5,443 nt of DNA from positions 1 through 5,443 of the forward strand of contig JAFWEA010000307.1 of NCBI GenBank assembly GCA_017543005.1, given 5' to 3'. The notes under the pieces are model-generated. The model ran no database searches, was not told where the DNA came from, and saw only the letters and a program-made list of their open reading frames with translations. Below, piece after piece: positions 1 to 5,443 of the stretch. This DNA is from Solobacterium sp. GTDB lineage: Bacteria; Bacillota_I; Bacilli_A; Erysipelotrichales; Erysipelotrichaceae. The first letter of the stretch is position 1, and the number at the start of each line of letters is the position of its first letter. The position numbers and the translations under genes are program-made.

Positions 1-2
1 CG

Positions 3-494
3 GAGATTGACAACCGCTTCCGGCCGATCGGCCACCGGGATGTGCTCGGGGCATTGATGCACCTGCAGATTGATCGTCATTCCTTCGGGGATTTCTGGGT
101 GGATGACGGCCATATTTACCTGTATACCACTGCCGTCATGGGCCGCTTTCTCTGCCAGGAACTGACCCGGATCGGTGTGCATACCGTATCCTTTTCGGTC
201 ATCGATGAACATCCGGTGCAGGTCTTCCGTACCCGGACGTTCGAGAAGGTCATCAGCAGTGTCCGGGCGGACGCGGTGGTGGCGGCGCTGGCCGAGTGCA
301 GCCGGGCGGATGCGAAGGATCTGATCCGCCGGGGACTGGTGCAGCTGAACCACGTGACGCTTGCCGATGCGGATGAAGTATGCAATAATAACTGTACGAT
401 TTCCATACGCGGATCGGGTCGTTTTGTGCTGAAAGAAGTGCTGCGGAAAACGAAAAAAGACCGTTGTGTCGTGGAATTCGAGCAGTTTATCTGA
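3..494 (+). CDS. ylmH: YlmH-like S4-domain RNA-binding protein, C-terminal part (5' end outside window)
   Basis: The frame is open from the first base of the window, so the start codon lies upstream and 163 residues are visible, against about 257 for the Bacillus subtilis protein. The visible part opens with HRDVLGALMHL, matching the conserved HRDFLGALL-type block of the YlmH central domain, followed by a GDFWVDDGHIYLY stretch. The last 75 or so residues form an S4 RNA-binding domain: VRADAVVAALAECSRADAK, then DLIRRGLVQLNH, and a closing SIRGSGRFVL strand typical of S4 folds. YlmH proteins bind ribosomal RNA and B. subtilis YlmH has been linked to ribosome-associated quality control; the gene sits in the division cluster of many Bacillota. 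Its TGA stop is 14 bases before the next gene, which suggests co-transcription. The GTG at 42 is not the start because homology continues upstream of it. Family assignment is firm; cellular role rests on family knowledge. Confidence 0.9.
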   Translation, partial: EIDNRFRPIGHRDVLGALMHLQIDRHSFGDFWVDDGHIYLYTTAVMGRFLCQELTRIGVHTVSFSVIDEHPVQVFRTRTFEKVISSVRADAVVAALAECSRADAKDLIRRGLVQLNHVTLADADEVCNNNCTISIRGSGRFVLKEVLRKTKKDRCVVEFEQFI

Positions 495-508
495 AAAGGG
501 GAAAGGCC

Positions 509-991
509 ATGACAGCACCAAGACCCACATTCAGGGTCATGAAAAACGGATATGACCGGTTTGCGGTCGATGATGCGGTGGAACGGTATGCCCGTCAGGT
601 AGAACAGCTGCAGCTGAAAGCGACCCTGTATGAGCAGGAACTCGCCAATGCGGAGCAGCGTTACCGGGATCTTCTGAATCAGTATCAGAATCTGGAGAAT
701 TCCCTGGAAGCAAGGCGGCAGGCAGCGGACAATATCGCCCGGCTGTCGCTGCGGGAAGCGAATGACATTATAGATACGGCACAGCACAATGCTGATGCGA
801 TTATAAGGGAAGCACTGAGCACCGCCCGGCTGATCCTGACGGATCTGTCGAAGCTGTATGGTGATGCGGACAGTGTCAAGGCGACAACCCGGGCCAAACT
901 GGAAGGGCTGCTGCAGGAACTGGATGAATTCCGGCTGCCGCGGATGCCTGACCTGAGATGGCTGCAGGAAGCAGAAAAGAAGATGCGTTGA
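509..991 (+). CDS. divIVA: DivIVA-family cell division/polarity protein, short form
   Basis: This encodes 160 residues, close to the 164 of B. subtilis DivIVA. DivIVA proteins assemble at negatively curved membrane at division sites and poles and recruit partners there. The N-terminal domain is marked by TF at 7-8 and GYD at 14-16, followed by a predicted coiled coil rich in E, Q, L and A (about residues 25-75) and a second helical segment (about 80-145) with heptad-like Leu/Ile/Ala spacing. ATG 509 is chosen because AAGGGG at 496-501 lies seven bases upstream; the in-frame ATG at 464 would overlap ylmH and has no good ribosome site. Position between ylmH and ileS is the conserved Bacillota order and strongly supports the call. 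Two things are odd: the LTPxDIxNKxF leader of standard DivIVA is missing, and the Phe-Arg before GYD that contacts membrane in B. subtilis is Lys12-Asn13 here. Transcription is probably from upstream with ylmH. Confidence 0.88.
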   Translation: MTAPRPTFRVMKNGYDRFAVDDAVERYARQVEQLQLKATLYEQELANAEQRYRDLLNQYQNLENSLEARRQAADNIARLSLREANDIIDTAQHNADAIIREALSTARLILTDLSKLYGDADSVKATTRAKLEGLLQELDEFRLPRMPDLRWLQEAEKKMR

Positions 992-992
992 A

Positions 993-1180
993 CAGGACGC
1001 GCCGGTCAGACGGAAGCATAGAGAGCCTGCGGATGGTGCAAGCAGGACGGAACTCTGAACCGGACATCACCTGGGAGCAGTCGTTATCTCCGCGTTAAGG
1101 AGAAGTTGAGGGCATGAAGCAATTCATGAACTAAGGTGGTACCGCGCTGAAAGCGTCCTTAGAAGATAAGGACGCTTTTT
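993..1180 (+). promoter_or_regulatory. T-box riboswitch (tRNA-Ile sensing) of ileS
   Basis: The leader carries the hallmark T-box sequence AAGGTGGTACCGCG at 1133-1146, just ahead of a terminator and ileS. Hand folding gives Stem I: base helix CAGG 993-996 with CCTG 1070-1073; a specifier loop with ATC (Ile) at 1066-1068 followed by the usual purine A1069; a middle helix CCGGTCAGA 1002-1010 with 1054-1063 (one bulged A); an AGAGAG motif at 1020-1025; and a distal hairpin CCTGC 1026-1030 / GCAGG 1042-1046 whose loop holds GGTGCAA. Stem III is TCTCC 1087-1091 / GGAGA 1099-1103 with a CGTTA-type loop. The antiterminator is CTAAGG 1131-1136 / CCTTAG 1157-1162, a seven-base bulge TGGTACC, and GCGC 1144-1147 / GCGT 1153-1156. 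The bulge TGGT fits the ACCA end expected of tRNA-Ile. Uncharged tRNA-Ile should stabilise the antiterminator and allow ileS transcription. Only about 13 bases separate Stem I and Stem III, so Stem II appears to be absent. Confidence 0.95.
1150..1180 (+). terminator. T-box intrinsic terminator before ileS
   Basis: A perfect 12-bp stem pairs 1150-1161 with 1167-1178 around the five-base loop GAAGA, and ends in a run of five T (1176-1180). Its left arm shares 1153-1161 with the 3' half of the antiterminator, so the two structures exclude each other, which is the switch logic of a class I (transcriptional) T-box. It should form when tRNA-Ile is charged. Confidence 0.95.
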
Positions 1181-1208
1181 ATATCAGATAGTCAGGGAGG
1201 ATAGAAGT

Positions 1209-3935
1209 ATGGACTACAAGGACACACTGCACATGCCGAAGACCGGTTTTGAGATGCGGGGCAATCTTGCCAAGAAGGAACCGGGCATTCTGGCAGAATG
1301 GGAAGAGAAGGATCTCTACCATGAAATCGTAAAGCGGCATCAGGGACAGAAACCGTTCATTCTGCATGACGGCCCGCCGTATGCCAACAACAATCTGCAC
1401 GCCGGCACAGCCATGAACCGGGTCATCAAGGATTTCATTGTCCGCTCTCACTTCATGAGCGGCTACAATGCGGAATTCTTCCCGGGCTGGGATACCCACG
1501 GCCTGCCGATTGAGAATGCGATTCAGAAGCTCGGTGTCGACCGCAAGTCCATGTCCCCGGCTGAATTCCGTTCGAAGTGTGAAGAATATGCCAAGCAGCA
1601 GATCAAGATCCAGATGGCGACTGAAAAGCGTCTGGGCCAGATCGGCGAATATAACAACCCGTATATCACCCTTGACAAGCACTTTGAGGCGAGACAGATC
1701 CGTTCCTTTGCCAAGATGGCACTGGATGGCCTGATCTTCCAGGGCCTGAAGCCGATTTACTGGTCCCCGTACAGTGAAACTGCTGTCGCCGACTCGGAAA
1801 TCATGTACTTTGACAAGAAGGATGCGACCATCTATGTAGCCTTTAATGTTGTCGACGGCAACGGCATCCTGGATACCGATGACCGGATTGTCATCTGGAC
1901 CACAACCCCGTGGACCATTCCGGCCAACCAGGCAATTGCGGTCAATGCGGATCTGCAGTATGTTGAAGTGCTGACCGAGCACGGCAAGCTCGTCTTTGCC
2001 CGGGATCTTCTGCCGGTGCTGACCGAGAAGCTGCACCTGGAGAAGGCAGAGCGTCTGCGTTCGTTCAGCGGCCGTGAACTGGAACGGGTCAAGGTTGCCC
2101 ATCCGCTGTATGGCCGGGAAGGACTTGTCATCCTGGCAGACTATGTCAGTGCCGAAGACGGTACCGGCTGTGTCCATATCGCTCCTGACCACGGTCTTGA
2201 TGACTTCTATGTCAGCCAGCCGTACAACATCGGCCTGCTGCAGACCGTCGATGAGCGCGGCTGCATGACGGCAGTTGCCGGCCCGGAACTGGAAGGCCTG
2301 TTCGTCGAGGACTGCTCGAAGAAGGTTATCACGATGCTCAATGAGTGCGGCGCGCTGCTGGGCGTTGAAAATGTCGTGCACAGCTATCCGCATGATGAAC
2401 GTCTGAAGAAGCCGGTTTACTTCCGGGCAACCAAGCAGTGGTTCTGCTCGATCGAAAAGATCAGAACCGAACTGCTGGATCAGATCCAGAATCACGTGAC
2501 CTGGTACAACGAATGGGGCCAGATCCGCATGTACAACATGATCAAGGAACGCGGTGACTGGTGCATTTCCAGACAGCGTCTGTGGGGTGTACCGATCCCG
2601 ATCATCTACAACGAAGACGGCAGCCCGATCATGGAGAAGGAAGTCTTTGATCACATCGCCGACCTGTTCGACGAATACGGTTCCAACGTCTGGTTTGACC
2701 GGGAACCGAAGGACCTCCTGCCGGCAGGCTATACCAATGCGAAGAGCCCGAACGGCGGCTTCGTCAAGGAAAAGGACATCATGGACGTCTGGTTTGACTC
2801 CGGTTCGTCCCACAACGAACTGCGGGCCCGCGGCTTCGATTATCCGTGTGACCTGTACTTCGAAGGTTCCGACCAGTACAGAGGCTGGTTCAACTCCTCG
2901 CTGATCGTCGGCACAGCCACCAACGGCGGGGCTCCGTACAAGGCTGTCCTGTCTCACGGTTATGTCTGCGACTCCAAGGGTGAGAAGATGTCCAAGTCGC
3001 TGGGCAACGGTGTTGACCCGATGGATATCATCAATGTCAACGGTGCCGATGTGTTCCGTCTGTGGGTTATGATTTCCGACTTTACCCAGGATGTCCGTCT
3101 GGGTGACTCCAACATCAAGCAGGTTTCCGAACAGTACCGCAAGGTCCGCAATACCTTCCGCTTCCTGCTCGGCAATATCAATCCGGAAGACTTCGATCCG
3201 CAGAAGGATATGGTTGCCTATGAGGATCTCGAACCGGTTGACCGCGATATCATGAACATCCTCAGCGAAACCGTCAAAACCGTCCGGGAAGCGGTTGACC
3301 GCTATGACTATGTTCTGGCCAACAAGATTCTGATGAACGTCATGACCAATGACCTGAGCTCCTACTACTGCGACTTTACCAAGGATATCCTGTACTGCAG
3401 CGCCGCTGATGACAAGCGCCGCCGGCAGGTGCAGACCGTCTACTGGCATGCCTGCGATGTGCTGGTCAGACTGTGGGCGCCGTTCCTGGCCTATACAACC
3501 GAGGAAGTCTGGAAGTACTTCAGCAACAATGCCGAAGATTCCGTTCACTACATGAGCTTCCCGGAACCGGCCGACTATGCCGATCACGCCGAACTGGCAG
3601 AAACGTTCGCGGCTGCCAAGGCCATCCGTGATGATGTCCTGAAGGCCCTGGAAGATGCCAGAAACGAAAAGACCATCGCCTCGGCCCAGGAAGCCATGGT
3701 TACCATTGCCTGCCCAAAGGCAGAACAGGAACTGCTGGAGAAGGCCCTGAACGGGGAAGTCGCCCAGTGGCTGATCGTCTCCAAGGTTGTCTTTACGGAA
3801 GCGGCCGAAAGAAGCGTCACGGTTGACCGGGCGCCCGGCACCAAGTGCCCGCGGTGCTGGAACTACACCGAAGAGGCTGACGAAGACGGTCTCTGCCCGC
3901 GCTGCCGCATGGCCCTCGCGCTGGGACGCCGCTAA
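1209..3935 (+). CDS. ileS: Isoleucyl-tRNA synthetase (class Ia, with C-terminal zinc site)
   Basis: The 908-residue product charges tRNA-Ile with isoleucine in the cytoplasm; length is close to B. subtilis IleRS (about 920). Landmarks in order: HDGPPYAN at 53-60, the HIGH-equivalent HAGT at 64-67, GWDTHGLPIE at about 97-106, the editing (CP1) domain with WTTTPWT at 230-236 and GTGCVHIAPDHG leading to Asp331-Asp332, GDWCISRQR at 449-457, DVWFDSG at 526-532, and KMSKS at 593-597. An anticodon-binding helical domain follows, then a CxxC-x12-CxxC zinc site (Cys880, 883, 896, 899) of the CPRCW type. The zinc end and overall layout fit the common bacterial IleRS1 group. ATG 1209 is preceded by AGGGAGG at 1194-1200 with eight bases of spacing. 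Control is by the T-box just upstream. The oddity is HAGT: the second His of the class I HIGH signature is Thr67. The frame contains no TTA, CTA or TCA codon. Confidence 0.98.
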   Translation: MDYKDTLHMPKTGFEMRGNLAKKEPGILAEWEEKDLYHEIVKRHQGQKPFILHDGPPYANNNLHAGTAMNRVIKDFIVRSHFMSGYNAEFFPGWDTHGLPIENAIQKLGVDRKSMSPAEFRSKCEEYAKQQIKIQMATEKRLGQIGEYNNPYITLDKHFEARQIRSFAKMALDGLIFQGLKPIYWSPYSETAVADSEIMYFDKKDATIYVAFNVVDGNGILDTDDRIVIWTTTPWTIPANQAIAVNADLQYVEVLTEHGKLVFARDLLPVLTEKLHLEKAERLRSFSGRELERVKVAHPLYGREGLVILADYVSAEDGTGCVHIAPDHGLDDFYVSQPYNIGLLQTVDERGCMTAVAGPELEGLFVEDCSKKVITMLNECGALLGVENVVHSYPHDERLKKPVYFRATKQWFCSIEKIRTELLDQIQNHVTWYNEWGQIRMYNMIKERGDWCISRQRLWGVPIPIIYNEDGSPIMEKEVFDHIADLFDEYGSNVWFDREPKDLLPAGYTNAKSPNGGFVKEKDIMDVWFDSGSSHNELRARGFDYPCDLYFEGSDQYRGWFNSSLIVGTATNGGAPYKAVLSHGYVCDSKGEKMSKSLGNGVDPMDIINVNGADVFRLWVMISDFTQDVRLGDSNIKQVSEQYRKVRNTFRFLLGNINPEDFDPQKDMVAYEDLEPVDRDIMNILSETVKTVREAVDRYDYVLANKILMNVMTNDLSSYYCDFTKDILYCSAADDKRRRQVQTVYWHACDVLVRLWAPFLAYTTEEVWKYFSNNAEDSVHYMSFPEPADYADHAELAETFAAAKAIRDDVLKALEDARNEKTIASAQEAMVTIACPKAEQELLEKALNGEVAQWLIVSKVVFTEAAERSVTVDRAPGTKCPRCWNYTEEADEDGLCPRCRMALALGRR

Positions 3936-3944
3936 GCAATCAAG

Positions 3945-3971
3945 AACCGAAGCAATTGCTTCGGTTTTTTT
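3945..3971 (+). terminator. Intrinsic terminator of ileS
   Basis: A perfect inverted repeat (3945-3966) can fold as a 9-bp stem, AACCGAAGC with GCTTCGGTT, closed by the loop AATT and followed by seven T (3965-3971). It begins nine bases after the ileS TAA stop, ending the division/ileS transcription unit. Confidence 0.93.
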
Positions 3972-3989
3972 ATGTTGCGGGAATATAAT
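3960..3989 (+). promoter_or_regulatory. Probable sigma-A promoter of the amidohydrolase gene
   Basis: A perfect TATAAT lies at 3984-3989. The best -35 candidate, TTCGGT at 3960-3965, is 18 bases upstream and weak (TTCGGT against TTGACA) and lies inside the right arm of the ileS terminator. Transcription would start near 3996, leaving about 24 bases before ATG 4020, in which AAAGGGAG (4003-4010) is a good ribosome site nine bases before the start. The -10 box is clear; the -35 is tentative. Confidence 0.65.
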
Positions 3990-4019
3990 GAAGTCAATGC
4001 AGAAAGGGAGAATCTGAAT

Positions 4020-5192
4020 ATGAAAGAATTCGTCAAACAGCTCGCGGCAGAACAGAAGGAAACACTGCGGGAAACAAGACACTACCTTCATATGCATCCG
4101 GAACTGAGTTTTGAGGAGTATGAAACATCTGCCTATATCAAGGCAAAGCTGAAGGATCTGGGCATTGAGCTGGCCGAAGGCATCAGCGGCACATCCGTCG
4201 TCGGTATCATCAAGGGGGAACAGGACGGTCCGGTGATTGCCTGCCGGGCAGACTTTGACGCGCTGCCGGTCAACGAGGAGAATGACCTTCCGTATAAGAG
4301 CGTTACACCGAATGTCATGCACGCCTGCGGTCATGATACCCATGCGGCCACACTGCTTTCCTTTGCGGAAATCCTGGCAAAGCATCCCGAACTGGTCCGT
4401 GGCACCGTCAAGCTGGTGTTCCAGTCGGCCGAAGAGAAGCTCCCGGGCGGGGCTGTGCAGCTGGTGAAGGACGGCGTCATGGATGATGTCGACTTCGGCT
4501 TCGGCTTCCACAGTGCCGCCGGGGTTGAGCTGGGCAAGGTGGAGATCGCCGCGATCGATTCCGCTGCCGTCGGCACCTATGAAGTCAAGATCCACGGCAA
4601 GGGCGGACATGGCTCCAATGCCAGCAATACCATCAACCCGATGCCGATTGCCTGCATGGTCGGTACGGCCATCAACCAGATCCGGCCGGAAAAGATCAGC
4701 CCGCTGAACGGCACCACCGTGACGGTGGCCTATATCCACGGCGGCACCATTCCGAACATCATCCCGGCCGAAGCCGTGCTGGGCGGCAACCTGCGGGTGC
4801 TGCACAATGAAGATCTGGATGTTCTCATGAACCAGATCGAAAAAATAGCAAAGGGCATCACGGAAGCCTGGGGAGCGACCTGCGATGTTGATTTCATCAG
4901 GGGCTATCCGGCCAATATCAATGACCCGAAGCTGATCGAACTGGCCAGGGAAACCGTCAGTGAGCTGGGCTATGAAGTCGTCGTGCCGCCGCAGAACCTC
5001 GGCGCTGAGGACTTTGCGTACTACGCCCTGGAGAAGCCGTGTGTCTATATCCATGTCGGCGGCGCCAACCCGGATGTACCGCAGACCTACTCACCGCATC
5101 ACAGCAAGTCCTTCCTGCTGGATGAAGACATGCTGGATATCGCCCTGGAATGTGAACTGGCCTTCTATCTGAAGGCAACCGGCCAGGCCTGA
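4020..5192 (+). CDS. M20-family metallopeptidase, amidohydrolase (hippurate / N-acyl-amino-acid type)
   Basis: The 390-residue protein has the M20D amidohydrolase layout and probably removes an acyl group from an N-acylated amino acid; the natural substrate cannot be told. The N-terminal block RHYLHMHPELSFEE (about 21-34) is typical. Metal and catalytic motifs are HACGHDTH at 101-108 (Cys103, His105), SAEE with Glu138-Glu139, FGFH with His164, AEDF with Glu330, and SPHHS with His360-His361. An inserted dimerisation domain (about 180-295) carries GKGGHGS with His197. No signal peptide or membrane segment is seen, so it is likely cytosolic. ATG 4020 is chosen over the in-frame ATG at 3972 because AAAGGGAG sits correctly before it and 3972 lies upstream of the -10 box. 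It has its own promoter and terminator. Relatives include hippurate hydrolase, N-acetyl-diaminopimelate deacetylase, aminobenzoyl-glutamate hydrolase and indole-acetyl-amino-acid hydrolases; the general class is sure, the specific enzyme is not. Confidence 0.9.
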   Translation: MKEFVKQLAAEQKETLRETRHYLHMHPELSFEEYETSAYIKAKLKDLGIELAEGISGTSVVGIIKGEQDGPVIACRADFDALPVNEENDLPYKSVTPNVMHACGHDTHAATLLSFAEILAKHPELVRGTVKLVFQSAEEKLPGGAVQLVKDGVMDDVDFGFGFHSAAGVELGKVEIAAIDSAAVGTYEVKIHGKGGHGSNASNTINPMPIACMVGTAINQIRPEKISPLNGTTVTVAYIHGGTIPNIIPAEAVLGGNLRVLHNEDLDVLMNQIEKIAKGITEAWGATCDVDFIRGYPANINDPKLIELARETVSELGYEVVVPPQNLGAEDFAYYALEKPCVYIHVGGANPDVPQTYSPHHSKSFLLDEDMLDIALECELAFYLKATGQA

Positions 5193-5201
5193 GACAAAAA
5201 G

Positions 5202-5231
5202 AAAAGCGAGAATGAACATCTCGCTTTTTTT
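5202..5231. terminator. Bidirectional intrinsic terminator between converging genes
   Basis: A 10-bp perfect stem pairs AAAAGCGAGA (5202-5211) with TCTCGCTTTT (5219-5228) around a seven-base loop. T's run to 5231 on the plus strand. On the minus strand the A-rich stretch 5196-5205 becomes a T-rich tail, broken by one C, so the same hairpin can end metK. It lies 9 bases after the amidohydrolase stop and 4 bases beyond the metK stop. Confidence 0.9.
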
Positions 5232-5235
5232 GTGC

Positions 5236-5443
5236 TTACAGTTCGATCTTCTTGAACTGTTCCCACGGCAGCCACGGCTTGCCGAAGTGGCCGTAGTTGA
5301 CGGTCTCATGGTAGAACGGCTGACGCATGTGCAGTTCATCAATCATATTGCCGACCCGGAAGTCGAAGTTCTTGTTGATGATCCGGAGCAGTTCTTCCTC
5401 GCTGTATTCGGAGGTGCCGTAGGTCTCGATGTTGACGGAGAGC
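5236..5443 (-). CDS. metK: S-adenosylmethionine synthetase, C-terminal 68 residues (5' end outside window)
   Basis: Reading the minus strand from the window edge to TAA at 5236-5238 gives 68 residues with the conserved MetK C-terminal pattern: VNIETYGT (family VxVDTFGT), SEEELLRIINKNFDFR (family SEEKLxxxVRxxFDLRP), QPFYHETVNYGHFGK (family PIYxxTAAYGHFGR) and LPWE. MetK makes S-adenosylmethionine from methionine and ATP in the cytosol. The start is beyond the window, so length and regulation (an SAM riboswitch is common for this gene) cannot be judged. Two features differ from the usual: the Arg-Pro after FDL is Arg-Val here, and the protein ends nine residues after the LPWE Trp-Glu region, shorter than the B. 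subtilis or E. coli tail. It converges on the amidohydrolase gene and shares its terminator. Confidence 0.92.
   Translation of the reverse strand, partial: LSVNIETYGTSEYSEEELLRIINKNFDFRVGNMIDELHMRQPFYHETVNYGHFGKPWLPWEQFKKIEL

Noticed and set aside
42..44. GTG at 42 as the ylmH start.
   Set aside because: The frame is open to the window edge and conserved HRD residues lie just before it, so the true start is outside the window.
464..508. Upstream in-frame ATG (464) as the divIVA start.
   Set aside because: It would overlap the end of ylmH by 31 bases and lacks a ribosome site, while ATG 509 has AAGGGG at good spacing and begins where DivIVA homology begins.
116..787. A 223-codon open frame on the minus strand opposite ylmH and divIVA.
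   Set aside because: It lies across two recognised genes and their junction, has Ser/Arg/Cys-rich shadow-like composition and shows no family motif.
988..1016. Possible promoter (TTGAAC at 988-993) between divIVA and the T-box.
   Set aside because: No -10-like hexamer occurs at the right spacing (1011-1016 is CGGAAG), and the site would cut into Stem I.
3972..4019. Upstream in-frame ATG (3972) as the amidohydrolase start.
   Set aside because: It abuts the terminator T-run, lies upstream of the TATAAT box, has no ribosome site, and the extra 16 residues match nothing in the family.
1179..5054. A 1,291-codon open frame on the minus strand opposite ileS and the amidohydrolase.
   Set aside because: It is in exact codon register with two certain genes, its translation resembles no family I know, it runs through a terminator and a promoter, and its openness is explained by missing TTA, CTA and TCA codons in the sense genes.

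Overview
The window is ordinary chromosomal housekeeping DNA from a low-complexity, fairly G+C-rich member of the Bacillota (Firmicutes). The best evidence is the gene order ylmH - divIVA - [T-box] - ileS, which is the classical end of the Bacillota division cluster, together with a T-box riboswitch and Shine-Dalgarno sites rich in AGGGAGG-type motifs. The unusual G+C-leaning codon use and the atypical DivIVA and IleRS signatures would suit an Erysipelotrichia-like lineage, but that placement is inference only.

Layout: 1-494 is the 3' part of a ylmH-like S4-domain RNA-binding protein gene (start outside the window). 509-991 is a short divIVA-family gene. 993-1180 is a compact T-box leader whose specifier reads ATC (Ile) and which ends in an intrinsic terminator. 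1209-3935 is ileS, isoleucyl-tRNA synthetase, complete. 3945-3971 is its terminator. A promoter with a perfect TATAAT box overlaps the end of that terminator and drives 4020-5192, an M20-family amidohydrolase. 5202-5231 is a hairpin that can terminate on both strands. 5236-5443 is the C-terminal end of metK (S-adenosylmethionine synthetase) on the minus strand, facing the peptidase.

How it fits together: ylmH, divIVA and ileS are probably read from promoters upstream of the window. The T-box starts about two bases after the divIVA stop codon, so ileS expression would be set by uncharged tRNA-Ile acting on read-through transcription. The amidohydrolase is a separate transcription unit. All genes have recognisable families and I see no mobile element, CRISPR array, tRNA, rRNA or prophage signal. 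No undescribed system is evident. The points most worth checking are the HAGT version of the class I HIGH signature in IleRS, the loss of the membrane-contact Phe-Arg pair in DivIVA, and the compact T-box without Stem II. A very long antisense open frame (1179-5054) is explained by codon avoidance rather than by a gene.
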